Of a DNA stretch of 43,677 bases, positions 8,020 to 16,790 are shown piece after piece. The number at the start of each line of letters is the position of its first letter. Positions within the stretch are counted from its first letter, which is position 1. The notes beneath the pieces were generated by a model. The model did not search any database. It was not told the origin of the DNA and saw only the letters and a list, made by a program, of their open reading frames with translations. This stretch comes from Flavobacteriaceae bacterium ASP10-09a (lineage in GTDB: Bacteria; Bacteroidota; Bacteroidia; Flavobacteriales; Flavobacteriaceae), in NCBI GenBank assembly GCA_000981625.1, contig LAQA01000007.1, positions 62,060 to 105,736 on the forward strand, in the 5' to 3' direction. The translations under genes and the position numbers were made by a program.

Positions 8020-8113
8020 TTTCTTTTGGGAGTTTATCTTTAGCAATACTGAAATTAAAACATTTTTTTTTGGAAAGTAGTAAACGAGTCTTTCGAATGG
8101 GGTAGTAACAATA

Positions 8114-8593
8114 TTAAGAAACAACCTCACCAACAACTTTAAAAATCAAATCATTTTCAAAACCTTTTCTCATTAAAAAATCAATTAGTTTTTTCTTTCT
8201 CTTGTAAATATTGGGTTCAGAAATCACTTCATTTCTATTTTCTGTAACTCTGTATATTGTTTTTAAATATTCAGCTTCATCAATTTCTTTGAGTCCCGTT
8301 TTTATATTGTAGGCAGAGATATCTCTAAATTTTAATTCTCTTATAATCCGTTGTTTTCCCCAGCTTTTTATTCTGAATTTTCCTCTAGCATAACTTTTAG
8401 AAAAACGTTCTTCATTCAAAAAATTATCTTTCATTAAACTTAAAAGAATCAATTCTTTAGCTTCTGGGATTAAATTAAATTCCCACATTTTTTGCTCCAC
8501 TTCTTTATGACATCTATCTTGATAGACACAGTAATTTTCTAGCTTTCGCTTTATCTCATCAACTGTAAAGTATTTTTGTTCTTTTTTAAACAT
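8114..8593 (-). CDS. recX: Regulatory protein RecX
   Basis: A 159-residue protein fitting the RecX family of three-helix repeats: FTVDEIKRKLENYC, then a first repeat with the conserved DRCHKEVEQKM-like and LKDNFLNEERFSKSYARGKF pattern, then the WGKQRIIRELKFRDIS segment and a final LIDFLMRKGFENDLIF repeat. RecX binds and restrains RecA filaments in the cytoplasm. It stands alone; recA is not in the window. A 14-bp terminator hairpin separates it from the efflux operon transcribed toward it. Confidence 0.88.
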   Translation of the reverse strand: MFKKEQKYFTVDEIKRKLENYCVYQDRCHKEVEQKMWEFNLIPEAKELILLSLMKDNFLNEERFSKSYARGKFRIKSWGKQRIIRELKFRDISAYNIKTGLKEIDEAEYLKTIYRVTENRNEVISEPNIYKRKKKLIDFLMRKGFENDLIFKVVGEVVS

Positions 8594-8607
8594 GATTTCG
8601 AAAATAC

Positions 8608-8644
8608 AAAAAGGGTTGAAATTATTAAGATTTCAACCCTTTTT
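8608..8644 (-). terminator. Terminator of the efflux operon
   Basis: Perfect 14-bp inverted repeat AAAAAGGGTTGAAA / TTTCAACCCTTTTT with a 9-nt loop, 19 nt after the RND gene stop on the minus strand and just ahead of recX. A T-tract flanks both sides. Confidence 0.85.
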
Positions 8645-8662
8645 ATTTTATACTTATTTTAC

Positions 8663-11600
8663 TTATTGAACTTGTTTATCCATGTTCAATGAAGATTGCT
8701 CATCTGTTTTAAGGAGTCCTTTAATTCTCATTTTAAACTTTGTAATTAAAAAGAATAAAATTGGAACTACAATTAATGTTAAGAAGGTCGCAATTAATAA
8801 ACCGTAAATAACTGTTTTAGCTAAAGGCCCCCAAAAGACAACATTATCTCCTCCCATGTAAATATTAGCATCAAACTCACTAAACAAGGTAAAGAAGTTG
8901 ATGTTTAAACCAATTGCCAACGGAATTAATCCCAAAATAGTCGTAATTGCTGTTAGCAAAACTGGTCGTAAACGCGCTTTCCCTGCTTTTACAACAGTTT
9001 CATATAAACTTTCTAACGGTAAATAATCTTCTTCAGAGATTCCATCTTGTATTTTTCTTCTGTCAATTAATAACCCTATATAATCTAGCAAAACAACACC
9101 GTTATTTACTACAATTCCTGCCAAAGAAATAATTCCAACCATTGTCATCATAATAACAAAAGGAGCACCTGAAATAACTAAACCACCAAAAACGCCAATG
9201 AAACTTAAAAAGATAGCCAACATAATAATTCCTGGTTTTGAAACTGAATTAAATTGGAAGATTAAAATGAAGAAAATTAACATTAAACCTGTAAAGAAAG
9301 CTCCCATTAAGAAAGTCATTTGTTTATTCTCCTCTTCAATTTGCCCTGTGTAATCAATTTTAATTCTTTTAGGAAGTTTTTTAAAACCTTTCATCGAATT
9401 TTGAATTCGATCTACAACAGCACCTGCATCCGTTTCTCCTGGAGAAAGTGCAGAATACACTGTTACCACCCTTTTTACATCTTTATGTTTTATTGCGCTA
9501 AAACCAGAACTATTCGTTTGAGAAGCAACTGCAGAAACTGGTATTTCTTTAATTTTACCAGAAGCAGGGTCTCTAAAAGTTATTTTCTGATTGAAAACAG
9601 CACTTTTATTATATCTGTCATCCTTATTAAAACGAACATAAATATCGTAATCTTCACCATTTTCTTTATATACACCAGCTTTGTTTCCAAAAATTGAAGC
9701 TCTTAATTGTTGGCCAACTTGACCTGTGCTAACGCCTAATTCACCCGCTTTTTTACGATCAACTAAAACTTGCATTCCTGGTTTCGATTTATTCACATCA
9801 ATCTTTAATTCATCAACTCCAGTAATACTTTGTGTGTTTAAATAATCGCGCATTCTTTCTGCTGTAAAAATCAATTCTTCATAATCTTCACCATTTAATT
9901 CAATATTAATTGGTGAACCAGCCGGTGGGCCATTTGCATCTTTTTCAACAGAGATTAAAACACCTGGATAAATACCAACCAAGGCTGCTTGTACCTTTTG
10001 ACGAAGAATTTCACTGTCTTTACCTCGTCTATATTTATACTCACGCATGGAAGCTGTAATTTTTCCTCTGTGTGGCATTTCTGCAGAAGATCCTCCATCT
10101 GTTTGAGGATTTCCTGCACCTTCACCAACTTGAGAAACAGTGCTTTCTACCATAAAATTATACCCATTATCGGTGTACATATCTTGATTTAGAACACTAT
10201 ACATTTTCAGCTCTATCTCTTTTGTAATTTGGTTAGTTTTCTCAATATCTGTTCCTTCTGGATATTCGATATAAACAATAATTTGATTTGGTTTGTTATC
10301 TGGGAAAAATTCAATTTTTGTTCTTTGTTCACCTATAGACCAACCAAAACCAGCAAAAGCAATAAACAACAAAATAAAAGTTCCTAAAACTAAAATATAA
10401 GGCGCCCAACCAAAAAGTGCTCTTTTTAGTTGTCTTTCATACCAGTTTTCTAAAGAGACCAATGTGTTTTTTTGAAAATAATTTGCTGCTTTTCTTAATA
10501 CCAATCTATAAACCCATAACATAACTGCTGTGAATAAAATTAGTGTTCCTATCGCATTATATTCTCCCCCAAAGAAGAATATTAATAGTCCAATAACCGA
10601 CATAATCCCTGTTAGTTGAATAATATTTTTAATCGGCATATCTTTATCTTCATTATTCATAAACTCAGAAACCAAAACAGAATTAAAGAAAATTGCTACG
10701 AATAATGATGACCCTAAAACAACAGACAACGTAATTGGCAAAATCACCATAAACTGTCCCATAATTCCTGGCCAAAGACCTAGAGGAATAAATGCTGCAA
10801 CTGTTGTCGCTGTAGAAATAATAATAGGAAAAGCAATTTCTCCAATTCCTTTTTTTGCAGCTTCAATTCTGGTCATGCCCTCCTCATCCATTAAACGGTA
10901 TACGTTTTCAACAACTACAATTCCGTTATCGACTAACATTCCAAGCCCCATAATTAGACCAAAAAGTACCATTGTGTTTAATGTGTAACCCATTGCGCCT
11001 AAAATCATTAAAGACATAAACATAGACATCGGGATTGCAAAACCAACGAAAACAGCGTTTTTAAATCCGAGGAAAAACATTAAAACAATCACTACTAAAA
11101 TAACTCCGAAAATGATATTATTTACTAAGTCATCTACTTGGCCAATTGTTTTAGGAGATTGATCATTCGTAATTGTTACTTCTAAATCTGGAGGAAAATC
11201 CTCTTTTTTTGCATCTTTTACAATTTTTCCAACTTTATCTGCAGCAGCAACCATGTTTTCACCAGTCCTTTTCTTAACATCTAACATAACAACAGCTCTA
11301 CCCTTTTCTCTTGCATAGGTTGTTTTATCTTTATCTTTAAAGAAAACTTCTGCTACATCTTTTAAATAAATTGGGTTTCCTTTTTCAGCTTTGATAACAA
11401 AATTGCCTAAATCAGATGGTTTATTTATTTCACCAATAATTCTGATGGTTCTTCTTTGCTGACTTGTAATAAAATTACCAGCAGACATCGTTACATTTCC
11501 ACGATTAATTGCGTTTGTAATATCATCAAAACTAACTTTTGCTGCCATCATTTTGTAAATATCTACAGCAACTTCTACTTCTTTGTCTTGTGCTCCACGA

Positions 11601-12172
11601 ATATCTACTTTCTTGATTTCTGCTAAATCTTCGATTTTATCTTGTAAAAATTCCCCGTATTCTTTTAATTTGGATACCGGATAATTTCCAGAGATATTAA
11701 TGTTTAGAATTGGCACTTCTTCAGACATACTTAGCTCAAAAACATTTGGGGTTACTTTTGCTCCATTAAATGTTGGCCAATCTTCACCTGCGGTCTCTTG
11801 ATCTATTTCGTCTTTTACTTTTTGTTTTGCTTTATTAACATCAATTTTTTCATTAAATTCTACTGTAATTATTGAGTAATCTTCTTGAGATGTTGAGGTG
11901 ATTTCAACAACATTACTTACAGATTTTAATTTGTCTTCTAGAGGGTTTGTAATTAGTTTTTCTATGTCTTCTGCTGTGTTTCCTGGATATACAGAACTTA
12001 TGTAAATCTTTGTTTCGTTTATCTCAGGAAAATTCTCCCTAGGCATCGTAAAATAGGCAGAAATCCCTAAATAAAGAATCAGAAACATTAAGACATAAAT
12101 AGTAGTTTTATTGTTTATTGCCCAAGAAGAAAGTTTAAATTCTTTTTCTATTTGTTTATTTTTATTCCCCAT
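8663..12172 (-). CDS. RND-family efflux permease (AcrB-like)
   Basis: A 1169-residue inner-membrane pump with the AcrB layout: TM1 at residues 18-40, a large periplasmic loop, TM2-6 at about 350-500, an extra hydrophobic stretch at about 520-560, TM7, a second periplasmic loop and TM8-12. The TM4 proton-relay segment reads GMLVDNGIVVVENV: Asp415 is kept but the second Asp of AcrB (D408) is Asn416, and in TM10 the motif is GIVVNNGVVLLDY where AcrB has its lysine. This single-Asp, no-Lys form is common in the LVDN-type AcrB relatives of Bacteroidota and Gram-positives, so it is not damaged. Last gene of the TetR-TolC-MFP-RND operon, 7 nt after the adaptor. Substrate unknown. Confidence 0.93.
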   Translation of the reverse strand: MGNKNKQIEKEFKLSSWAINNKTTIYVLMFLILYLGISAYFTMPRENFPEINETKIYISSVYPGNTAEDIEKLITNPLEDKLKSVSNVVEITSTSQEDYSIITVEFNEKIDVNKAKQKVKDEIDQETAGEDWPTFNGAKVTPNVFELSMSEEVPILNINISGNYPVSKLKEYGEFLQDKIEDLAEIKKVDIRGAQDKEVEVAVDIYKMMAAKVSFDDITNAINRGNVTMSAGNFITSQQRRTIRIIGEINKPSDLGNFVIKAEKGNPIYLKDVAEVFFKDKDKTTYAREKGRAVVMLDVKKRTGENMVAAADKVGKIVKDAKKEDFPPDLEVTITNDQSPKTIGQVDDLVNNIIFGVILVVIVLMFFLGFKNAVFVGFAIPMSMFMSLMILGAMGYTLNTMVLFGLIMGLGMLVDNGIVVVENVYRLMDEEGMTRIEAAKKGIGEIAFPIIISTATTVAAFIPLGLWPGIMGQFMVILPITLSVVLGSSLFVAIFFNSVLVSEFMNNEDKDMPIKNIIQLTGIMSVIGLLIFFFGGEYNAIGTLILFTAVMLWVYRLVLRKAANYFQKNTLVSLENWYERQLKRALFGWAPYILVLGTFILLFIAFAGFGWSIGEQRTKIEFFPDNKPNQIIVYIEYPEGTDIEKTNQITKEIELKMYSVLNQDMYTDNGYNFMVESTVSQVGEGAGNPQTDGGSSAEMPHRGKITASMREYKYRRGKDSEILRQKVQAALVGIYPGVLISVEKDANGPPAGSPINIELNGEDYEELIFTAERMRDYLNTQSITGVDELKIDVNKSKPGMQVLVDRKKAGELGVSTGQVGQQLRASIFGNKAGVYKENGEDYDIYVRFNKDDRYNKSAVFNQKITFRDPASGKIKEIPVSAVASQTNSSGFSAIKHKDVKRVVTVYSALSPGETDAGAVVDRIQNSMKGFKKLPKRIKIDYTGQIEEENKQMTFLMGAFFTGLMLIFFILIFQFNSVSKPGIIMLAIFLSFIGVFGGLVISGAPFVIMMTMVGIISLAGIVVNNGVVLLDYIGLLIDRRKIQDGISEEDYLPLESLYETVVKAGKARLRPVLLTAITTILGLIPLAIGLNINFFTLFSEFDANIYMGGDNVVFWGPLAKTVIYGLLIATFLTLIVVPILFFLITKFKMRIKGLLKTDEQSSLNMDKQVQ

Positions 12173-12179
12173 TTTCTTC

Positions 12180-13352
12180 CTATTTATTAATCACTCTTAC
12201 AACTTGGCCATTATTTACGCTTCTTGCACCTTCCATAATAATTTCTACATCTGCAGAAAGATTTTTAGTAACTTCTATTTTGTCACCTTGCGTTTTTCCA
12301 GTTTTAATAATTAGTCTTTCTGCAATAGCTTCATTGTTTGTTTTTTTATCCTTTACAACATAAATATATTGTTCTCCTTTTGCATTTTCTGATATAATGC
12401 TTTGCGGAATTAAGATAGCTTTTTCGTCTGTATAGTCATTTATTTGAAGTTTTGCCGTTAAGTTTGGTTTTACATTTCCATTTTTATTTGCAACGGGAAC
12501 TTCAATTTTAAAGGATCTGTTATTTGGGTTTATAAAACTACCTACTTGTCTAATTTTACTATTTACACTCTTACCAAGAACAGGAAACTCTACTTTAACC
12601 TCTTTGTTTTTTGTGATACTTGCAATATATCTTTCAGGAACTTCAGCTTCTACATACATATTACTCAAGTTCACAATTCTAAAAACTTCAGAACCAGGCC
12701 CAGGAGCAATAACGGTTCCTGGTTCTTTTATGACGTCATCTATCACTCCAGAAAAAGGGGCTCTTATAAACGCCTTTGATTGTTGCTTTTTAAGTTGTTT
12801 AAGAGAGCTACTTTGAGCTTCGTAATTCGTTTTTGTTTGTAAAAACTGAATTTCAGAACCAATTTTTTGTTTCCACAAACGCTTTTGACGTTCGAAAGTT
12901 GTTTTCGCTAATTGTGAAGTTGCTTCTAATTGTGCAACCTGATTGCTTAATCCGCCATCATCAATAGTTGCCAATAATTGTCCTTTAGTAACATTTTGAC
13001 CTTCTTTTACTAATATTTTTCTTAAAATTCCAGGCATTTCTGGATACACCAAAATATTCTGCTTTGTCTTTACATTTCCTTGTATTTCTAAATAATGATT
13101 AAAAACTTCAGTTTTTGCTGTAAAGGTCGTTATTAAAGGAAGCTTTTTAATTGTATCTCTTTTAGAAATAGCCATATTTATAGCATCTAAATCTTTATTT
13201 ATAGCTTCAAGATTAGTTGCTATTTCTTTCTTTTTTTCTTTTAATTCTGTTAAATTTCCTGAAGAAACTAAGCTTTCTATAGAGACTGTCTTTTTCTCTC
13301 CACAAGAGATTAAAACAGCTGTTATTACGAATAATGAATATATTTTTCTCAT
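12180..13352 (-). CDS. RND efflux periplasmic adaptor (membrane fusion lipoprotein)
   Basis: A 390-residue lipoprotein: signal ending VLISC (Cys17). A coiled-coil N-terminal extension (residues about 30-65, ELKEKKKEIATNLEAINKD) precedes the barrel-sandwich half VYPEMPGILRKILVKEGQNVTKGQLLATID, the alpha-hairpin (about 135-185), the second lipoyl half (FIRAPFSGVIDDV), a beta-barrel domain and the membrane-proximal domain. It bridges the RND pump and the TolC-like channel. The N-terminal coiled extension is typical of flavobacterial adaptors. Confidence 0.92.
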   Translation of the reverse strand: MRKIYSLFVITAVLISCGEKKTVSIESLVSSGNLTELKEKKKEIATNLEAINKDLDAINMAISKRDTIKKLPLITTFTAKTEVFNHYLEIQGNVKTKQNILVYPEMPGILRKILVKEGQNVTKGQLLATIDDGGLSNQVAQLEATSQLAKTTFERQKRLWKQKIGSEIQFLQTKTNYEAQSSSLKQLKKQQSKAFIRAPFSGVIDDVIKEPGTVIAPGPGSEVFRIVNLSNMYVEAEVPERYIASITKNKEVKVEFPVLGKSVNSKIRQVGSFINPNNRSFKIEVPVANKNGNVKPNLTAKLQINDYTDEKAILIPQSIISENAKGEQYIYVVKDKKTNNEAIAERLIIKTGKTQGDKIEVTKNLSADVEIIMEGARSVNNGQVVRVINK

Positions 13353-13362
13353 TGCTTGATAA

Positions 13363-14769
13363 TTATTTGATTGGTAAGTTTAATGCGTTTTCTAGTGTTA
13401 CTTTTCTAGCAATTACATCTAACATAGATTGGATATAGTTTTGTTGCTGATTGTATAATTGGTTTTGTGCTTGTAATAAATCGAAACTAGATGATATTCC
13501 TTCAAAGAATTTAATACGTTGTTTTTTCTCAATCCTTTCTGCTAAACCAACATTTTTCTTAGCTGTGTTGTAGTTTTCTATGCTTAATTGATATTCGCTT
13601 TTCGCTTTTTCAGCTAATAGACTTAAACGTTGTTTTGTTTCTTCTAACCGTATGTCAGAATTTTCTAAAGCAATTTTTGCTTGTGCTGTTTTAGCCTTTC
13701 TTGAGAAACTACTAAAAATTGGAACATTTAAACTTACTCCTAAAAGAGAGGATCCAAACCATTGTTGGTCACTCTTGAAAAATGAAAAAGAATCTGAAAA
13801 AGCTTGATTACCATAATTAACAAATGCGCTTAAACTCGGTAAAGCTTTACTTTGTTCTAATTTCATCATTAATCTTTTTGTTTCTCTGTCATTCTCAGAA
13901 ATTTTAAAATCTATGTGATTTGTAAAGTTAAACTCTGAACCAATTAATTCTAAATTGATATTATTTTTTACTAAACCGTCTAAAGAATCTGTTAAAATTA
14001 ATTTTGTGTTTATAGGACTTCCTAAAGAAAGATTTAACATTTGGTACCCAATGCCTTTCATCCTTTTAACACTATTCAACTGACTTTTTAAGTTTCCTAG
14101 AGTAATTTCTAATTGCTCTACATCCTCTTCTTCATTAAATCCGTTTTCAAATATTTTTTTAGCATCATCATAATTTTTTTGAAGAACTTTAATGTTACTT
14201 TCTAAAATAGAAATACTATTTTCGGTAACTAACACATTACCATAAGCATTAATAACAGCTTCTCTTGTAAGTAGCGCTGTTTTTTCATCTGCTTGTTTAG
14301 AAATTTTCAAAAATGTTCTTGAAGCTTGTAATCCTACTAAGTAAGAACCATCAAATAGTAATTGAGTTAAAGTAATGGATGCATTTACATTCTGCTTTGT
14401 GCCAAAAACTACAGGAATAAATCCATCGGGTGGATTTGGACTACTTTCTCTATCAATATTAAAAAAATCTTCTACAGTTTGTACAACTGATTCTCTATTA
14501 TCAAACGCAGCAGCAGGTAACAAAGAAACAGGTTGTTTTAAAAAGTTTTGATAATCTACTTTTGCATTTATTTGAGGTAGACCAATAGCAGTTGTTTCCC
14601 AGACAATTTCTTTAGCAGATTTAATATCATTTTTTGCTGCTTTTGCATTGTAACTATTTTCAAGAGCAAAGTTAATAGCCTCTTGTAAAGATATTTTTAT
14701 TGTTTTTTCTTGTGCGTTTGTTACCAGGAAAAAACTGGTACTTAAACATAACAAAATTATTTTTTTCAT
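13363..14769 (-). CDS. TolC-family outer-membrane efflux channel
   Basis: A 468-residue protein with a signal peptide (to about residue 19, TNAQ) and two repeats of the OEP helix-strand pattern. Key segments are ISLQEAINFALENSYNAKAAKND at the start and AFVNYGNQAF and LGVSLNVPIFSSFSR in the second half, ended by a region with LLQAQNQLYNQQQNYIQS. The length is standard for TolC. It starts 1 nt after the regulator's stop and is followed by the adaptor gene after 10 nt, giving a complete tripartite pump in one operon. Confidence 0.92.
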   Translation of the reverse strand: MKKIILLCLSTSFFLVTNAQEKTIKISLQEAINFALENSYNAKAAKNDIKSAKEIVWETTAIGLPQINAKVDYQNFLKQPVSLLPAAAFDNRESVVQTVEDFFNIDRESSPNPPDGFIPVVFGTKQNVNASITLTQLLFDGSYLVGLQASRTFLKISKQADEKTALLTREAVINAYGNVLVTENSISILESNIKVLQKNYDDAKKIFENGFNEEEDVEQLEITLGNLKSQLNSVKRMKGIGYQMLNLSLGSPINTKLILTDSLDGLVKNNINLELIGSEFNFTNHIDFKISENDRETKRLMMKLEQSKALPSLSAFVNYGNQAFSDSFSFFKSDQQWFGSSLLGVSLNVPIFSSFSRKAKTAQAKIALENSDIRLEETKQRLSLLAEKAKSEYQLSIENYNTAKKNVGLAERIEKKQRIKFFEGISSSFDLLQAQNQLYNQQQNYIQSMLDVIARKVTLENALNLPIK

Positions 14770-14770
14770 T

Positions 14771-15364
14771 TTATTTTAATTGATTTTCTAATTCTTGAAT
14801 TCCTTTTTCTGTACTAATTCCTCTTAAATGGTATTCTAAATAAAGACTCGTTAGTGTATTCATAGAATATTTTGTTAAAGGAAAAATTTGTTGATCTTTA
14901 ATACCCAGCATCCCACTAAAATAAATTCTACTGATAAAATCAACGTCAATCGAACTTATAAACACACCAGATTGTACACCTCTTTTTAAATTATCCTGAA
15001 TGGTTTCTTGCATAATTAGAAACTGTTTTTGTTTTAAAGACGCATATATTCCTGGATAATATTTTTGAAGTTGGTATAAAGGCGATGATTTTTCGTCCTT
15101 TAAATGTTCCATCACAACACGCTTAATATGAAATAATTCGTCAATAGGATTTAGCTTTTGATCACAAATAGCGTCTATACTACAGCAAATAGCTTCAAAC
15201 ATATGTTCCGTAACAGCATCTATTAAAGCAGTTTTATTACTAAAACACTTGTAAAGGGTTTTTTTAGAGATGCCTAGAGCACTAGCAATTTCATCCATTG
15301 TAACACTTTTAAAACCTAAGTTTAAGAAGAGTTCGTTCGATTTTTCTAATATTTTATCTTTCAT
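14771..15364 (-). CDS. TetR/AcrR-family repressor of the efflux operon
   Basis: A 197-residue regulator with the TetR helix-turn-helix at residues 21-44 (VTMDEIASALGISKKTLYKCF) and a variable helical ligand-binding half. It is the first gene of the operon it presumably represses. Directly upstream (15390-15422) is a 13-bp perfect palindrome that surrounds the -33 element of its own promoter, the expected place for a TetR operator, so autoregulation is strongly suggested. Confidence 0.9.
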   Translation of the reverse strand: MKDKILEKSNELFLNLGFKSVTMDEIASALGISKKTLYKCFSNKTALIDAVTEHMFEAICCSIDAICDQKLNPIDELFHIKRVVMEHLKDEKSSPLYQLQKYYPGIYASLKQKQFLIMQETIQDNLKRGVQSGVFISSIDVDFISRIYFSGMLGIKDQQIFPLTKYSMNTLTSLYLEYHLRGISTEKGIQELENQLK

Positions 15365-15374
15365 AATTCGAGTG

Positions 15375-15405
15375 CAAATATACGCATGGAAACTTTGGAA
15401 ACAAA
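15375..15405 (-). promoter_or_regulatory. Efflux operon promoter TTTG-N19-TATATTTG
   Basis: On the minus strand, TTTG (15402-15405) is followed after exactly 19 nt by TATATTTG (15375-15382), a full match to the Bacteroidota -33/-7 consensus. The -7 box is 10 nt upstream of the tetR ATG, so the leader is very short. Confidence 0.8.
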
Positions 15406-15422
15406 AATAGTTTCCAAAGTTT
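15390..15422. promoter_or_regulatory. Palindromic TetR operator candidate
   Basis: AAACTTTGGAAAC - 7 nt - GTTTCCAAAGTTT: a perfect 13-bp inverted repeat in the 126-nt gap between the tetR and polyprenyl-synthase genes. The -33 TTTG of the tetR promoter begins in its central spacer, so a bound dimer would block polymerase. Its sequence and location are seen; its recognition by this TetR is inferred. Confidence 0.75.
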
Positions 15423-15490
15423 TAGCATTTTTTTAACATTTGAATTAAAAAGTAAAATTTCTTTACGTTATTTTTACAAAAAATATAGAT

Positions 15491-16462
15491 TTGGACATTT
15501 TACACTATCAACAAGAATTTTTACAATACTTAGAATCTAAAGATTGGGTTAAAGAGCCTAAAAATTTGTATGACCCTATAGATTATATTTTGCGTTTAGG
15601 AGGTAAAAGAATGCGTCCTGTTTTAACTTTAATGGCTGCTGATATTTTTTCTTCGGATTACAAAAAAGCGATGCCTGCAGCTTTGGCTATTGAGGTTTTT
15701 CACAATTTCACTTTAGTGCACGATGATATTATGGATGACGCACCTCTAAGAAGGGGAAAAGCAACAGTTCATGAAAAATGGGATATTAGTACAGGAATAC
15801 TTTCTGGAGATGCCATGTTGATTTTAGCATACCAATATTTTGAAAATTATGAGCCTGCTGTTTTTCAGAAATTAGCAAAGTTATTTAGTAAAACTGCTCT
15901 TGAGGTTTGTGATGGTCAACAATTAGATGTTGATTTTGAAACAAGGAAAGACGTTACTATTGATGAATATATAAATATGATTCGTTTAAAAACATCAGTT
16001 TTGGTTGCTGCTGCTTTAAAAATGGGAGCAATTGTTGCTGAGGCCAATGAAGAGAACGCCAATTTAATTTATGATTTTGGATTAAATTTAGGTTTAGCAT
16101 TTCAATTACAAGACGATTATTTAGACACTTTTGGAGATCCGGAAACTTTTGGCAAACAAGTTGGAGGAGATATTATTGAGAACAAAAAGACATTTTTATA
16201 CTTAAAAACACTAGAGGTCGCTGATAAAGCAACCGTAAAAAAAATAAAACACTTTTACAGAAAAAAATTAAAAGAGAATAATATTAAGATTACTGAAGTT
16301 ACTAGAATTTTTAAGATAAACGATATTCCTTTTTTAATAAAAGAAGAAATTGAAGACTATACTCAAAAAGCATTTGCCACTTTAGCGAAGATGAATATTA
16401 CTGAAGGCAATAAAGAAAATTTAAAAGTATTTGGTTTGTGGTTAATGAATAGAACAGTATAA
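15491..16462 (+). CDS. Polyprenyl diphosphate synthase (trans-type)
   Basis: A 323-residue isoprenyl transferase, start TTG at 15491. The diagnostic motifs are all present: GGKRMRP (37-43), first Asp-rich motif DDIMD (78-82) and RRGK, and second Asp-rich motif DDYLD (208-212). The residue five before the first Asp-rich motif is Phe73 (F-T-L-V-H-DD), where long-chain synthases such as octaprenyl synthase have a small residue. By the known chain-length rule this favours a short product, C15-C20 (GGPP-like), though the annotation of relatives is mixed. It stands alone, divergent from the efflux operon. A TAGATTTG overlaps the TTG start; I regard it as chance, not a promoter. Confidence 0.9.
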   Translation: MDILHYQQEFLQYLESKDWVKEPKNLYDPIDYILRLGGKRMRPVLTLMAADIFSSDYKKAMPAALAIEVFHNFTLVHDDIMDDAPLRRGKATVHEKWDISTGILSGDAMLILAYQYFENYEPAVFQKLAKLFSKTALEVCDGQQLDVDFETRKDVTIDEYINMIRLKTSVLVAAALKMGAIVAEANEENANLIYDFGLNLGLAFQLQDDYLDTFGDPETFGKQVGGDIIENKKTFLYLKTLEVADKATVKKIKHFYRKKLKENNIKITEVTRIFKINDIPFLIKEEIEDYTQKAFATLAKMNITEGNKENLKVFGLWLMNRTV

Positions 16463-16478
16463 TTATTCTTTAATTTTA

Positions 16479-16511
16479 TTTGCAAATAATTTAAAATTAA
16501 TAGTACATTTG
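16479..16511 (+). promoter_or_regulatory. tRNA promoter TTTG-N21-TACATTTG
   Basis: TTTG at 16479-16482 and TACATTTG at 16504-16511, spaced 21 nt, both matching the Bacteroidota consensus. The -7 box ends 14 nt before the tRNA 5' end. Confidence 0.8.
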
Positions 16512-16525
16512 CAGCCTAATTTATT

Positions 16526-16599
16526 GGTCCTATAGCTCAGTTGGTTAGAGCACCTGACTCATAATCAGGTGGTCCGAGGTTCGAGTCCTCGTGGGACCA
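16526..16599 (+). tRNA. tRNA with CAU anticodon (Ile2 or elongator Met)
   Basis: A complete 74-nt cloverleaf: acceptor GGTCCTA/TGGGACC (7 bp, one G-U), D-arm GCTC...GAGC, anticodon arm CCTGA-CTCATAA-TCAGG with anticodon CAT, variable loop TGGTC, T-arm CGAGG-TTCGAGT-CCTCG, discriminator A. CCA is not encoded. It is not the initiator, which would have an unpaired 1-72. The C4-G69 and C5-G68 pairs match the positions TilS reads on tRNA-Ile2, which favours lysidine-modified Ile, but an elongator Met cannot be excluded by eye. Own promoter upstream, terminator downstream. Confidence 0.95.
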
Positions 16600-16612
16600 C
16601 AACAATAATAAT

Positions 16613-16642
16613 AAGCCTTTACAGAAATGTAGAGGCTTTTTT
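16613..16642 (+). terminator. Terminator after the tRNA gene
   Basis: AAGCCTTTACA - GAAA - TGTAGAGGCTT: an 11-bp stem with one G-U pair, a GAAA tetraloop, then a run of six T. It begins 13 nt after the tRNA. Confidence 0.9.
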
Positions 16643-16790
16643 ATTTTTTTGAGTTGATTATTGGTTTAATTTTATTACTTCAAAAGAAGCTACGTAATCT
16701 TTTAACGACTAGACAGGTATTTAAAATGAGCGTTTTTTTTATCTAATACTCCCTTTTTTGTTTTAGGCCTATCTTTAAAAATAACCTTAT

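Noticed and set aside
8663-12172. Loss of the second TM4 Asp and the TM10 Lys in the RND pump
   Set aside because: LVDN/VVNN-type relatives are common and functional, so this is a subfamily feature and not a defect.
15486-15493. TAGATTTG overlapping the start codon of the polyprenyl synthase
   Set aside because: It would place the transcription start inside the coding region, and the N-terminal residues match family members; taken as chance.
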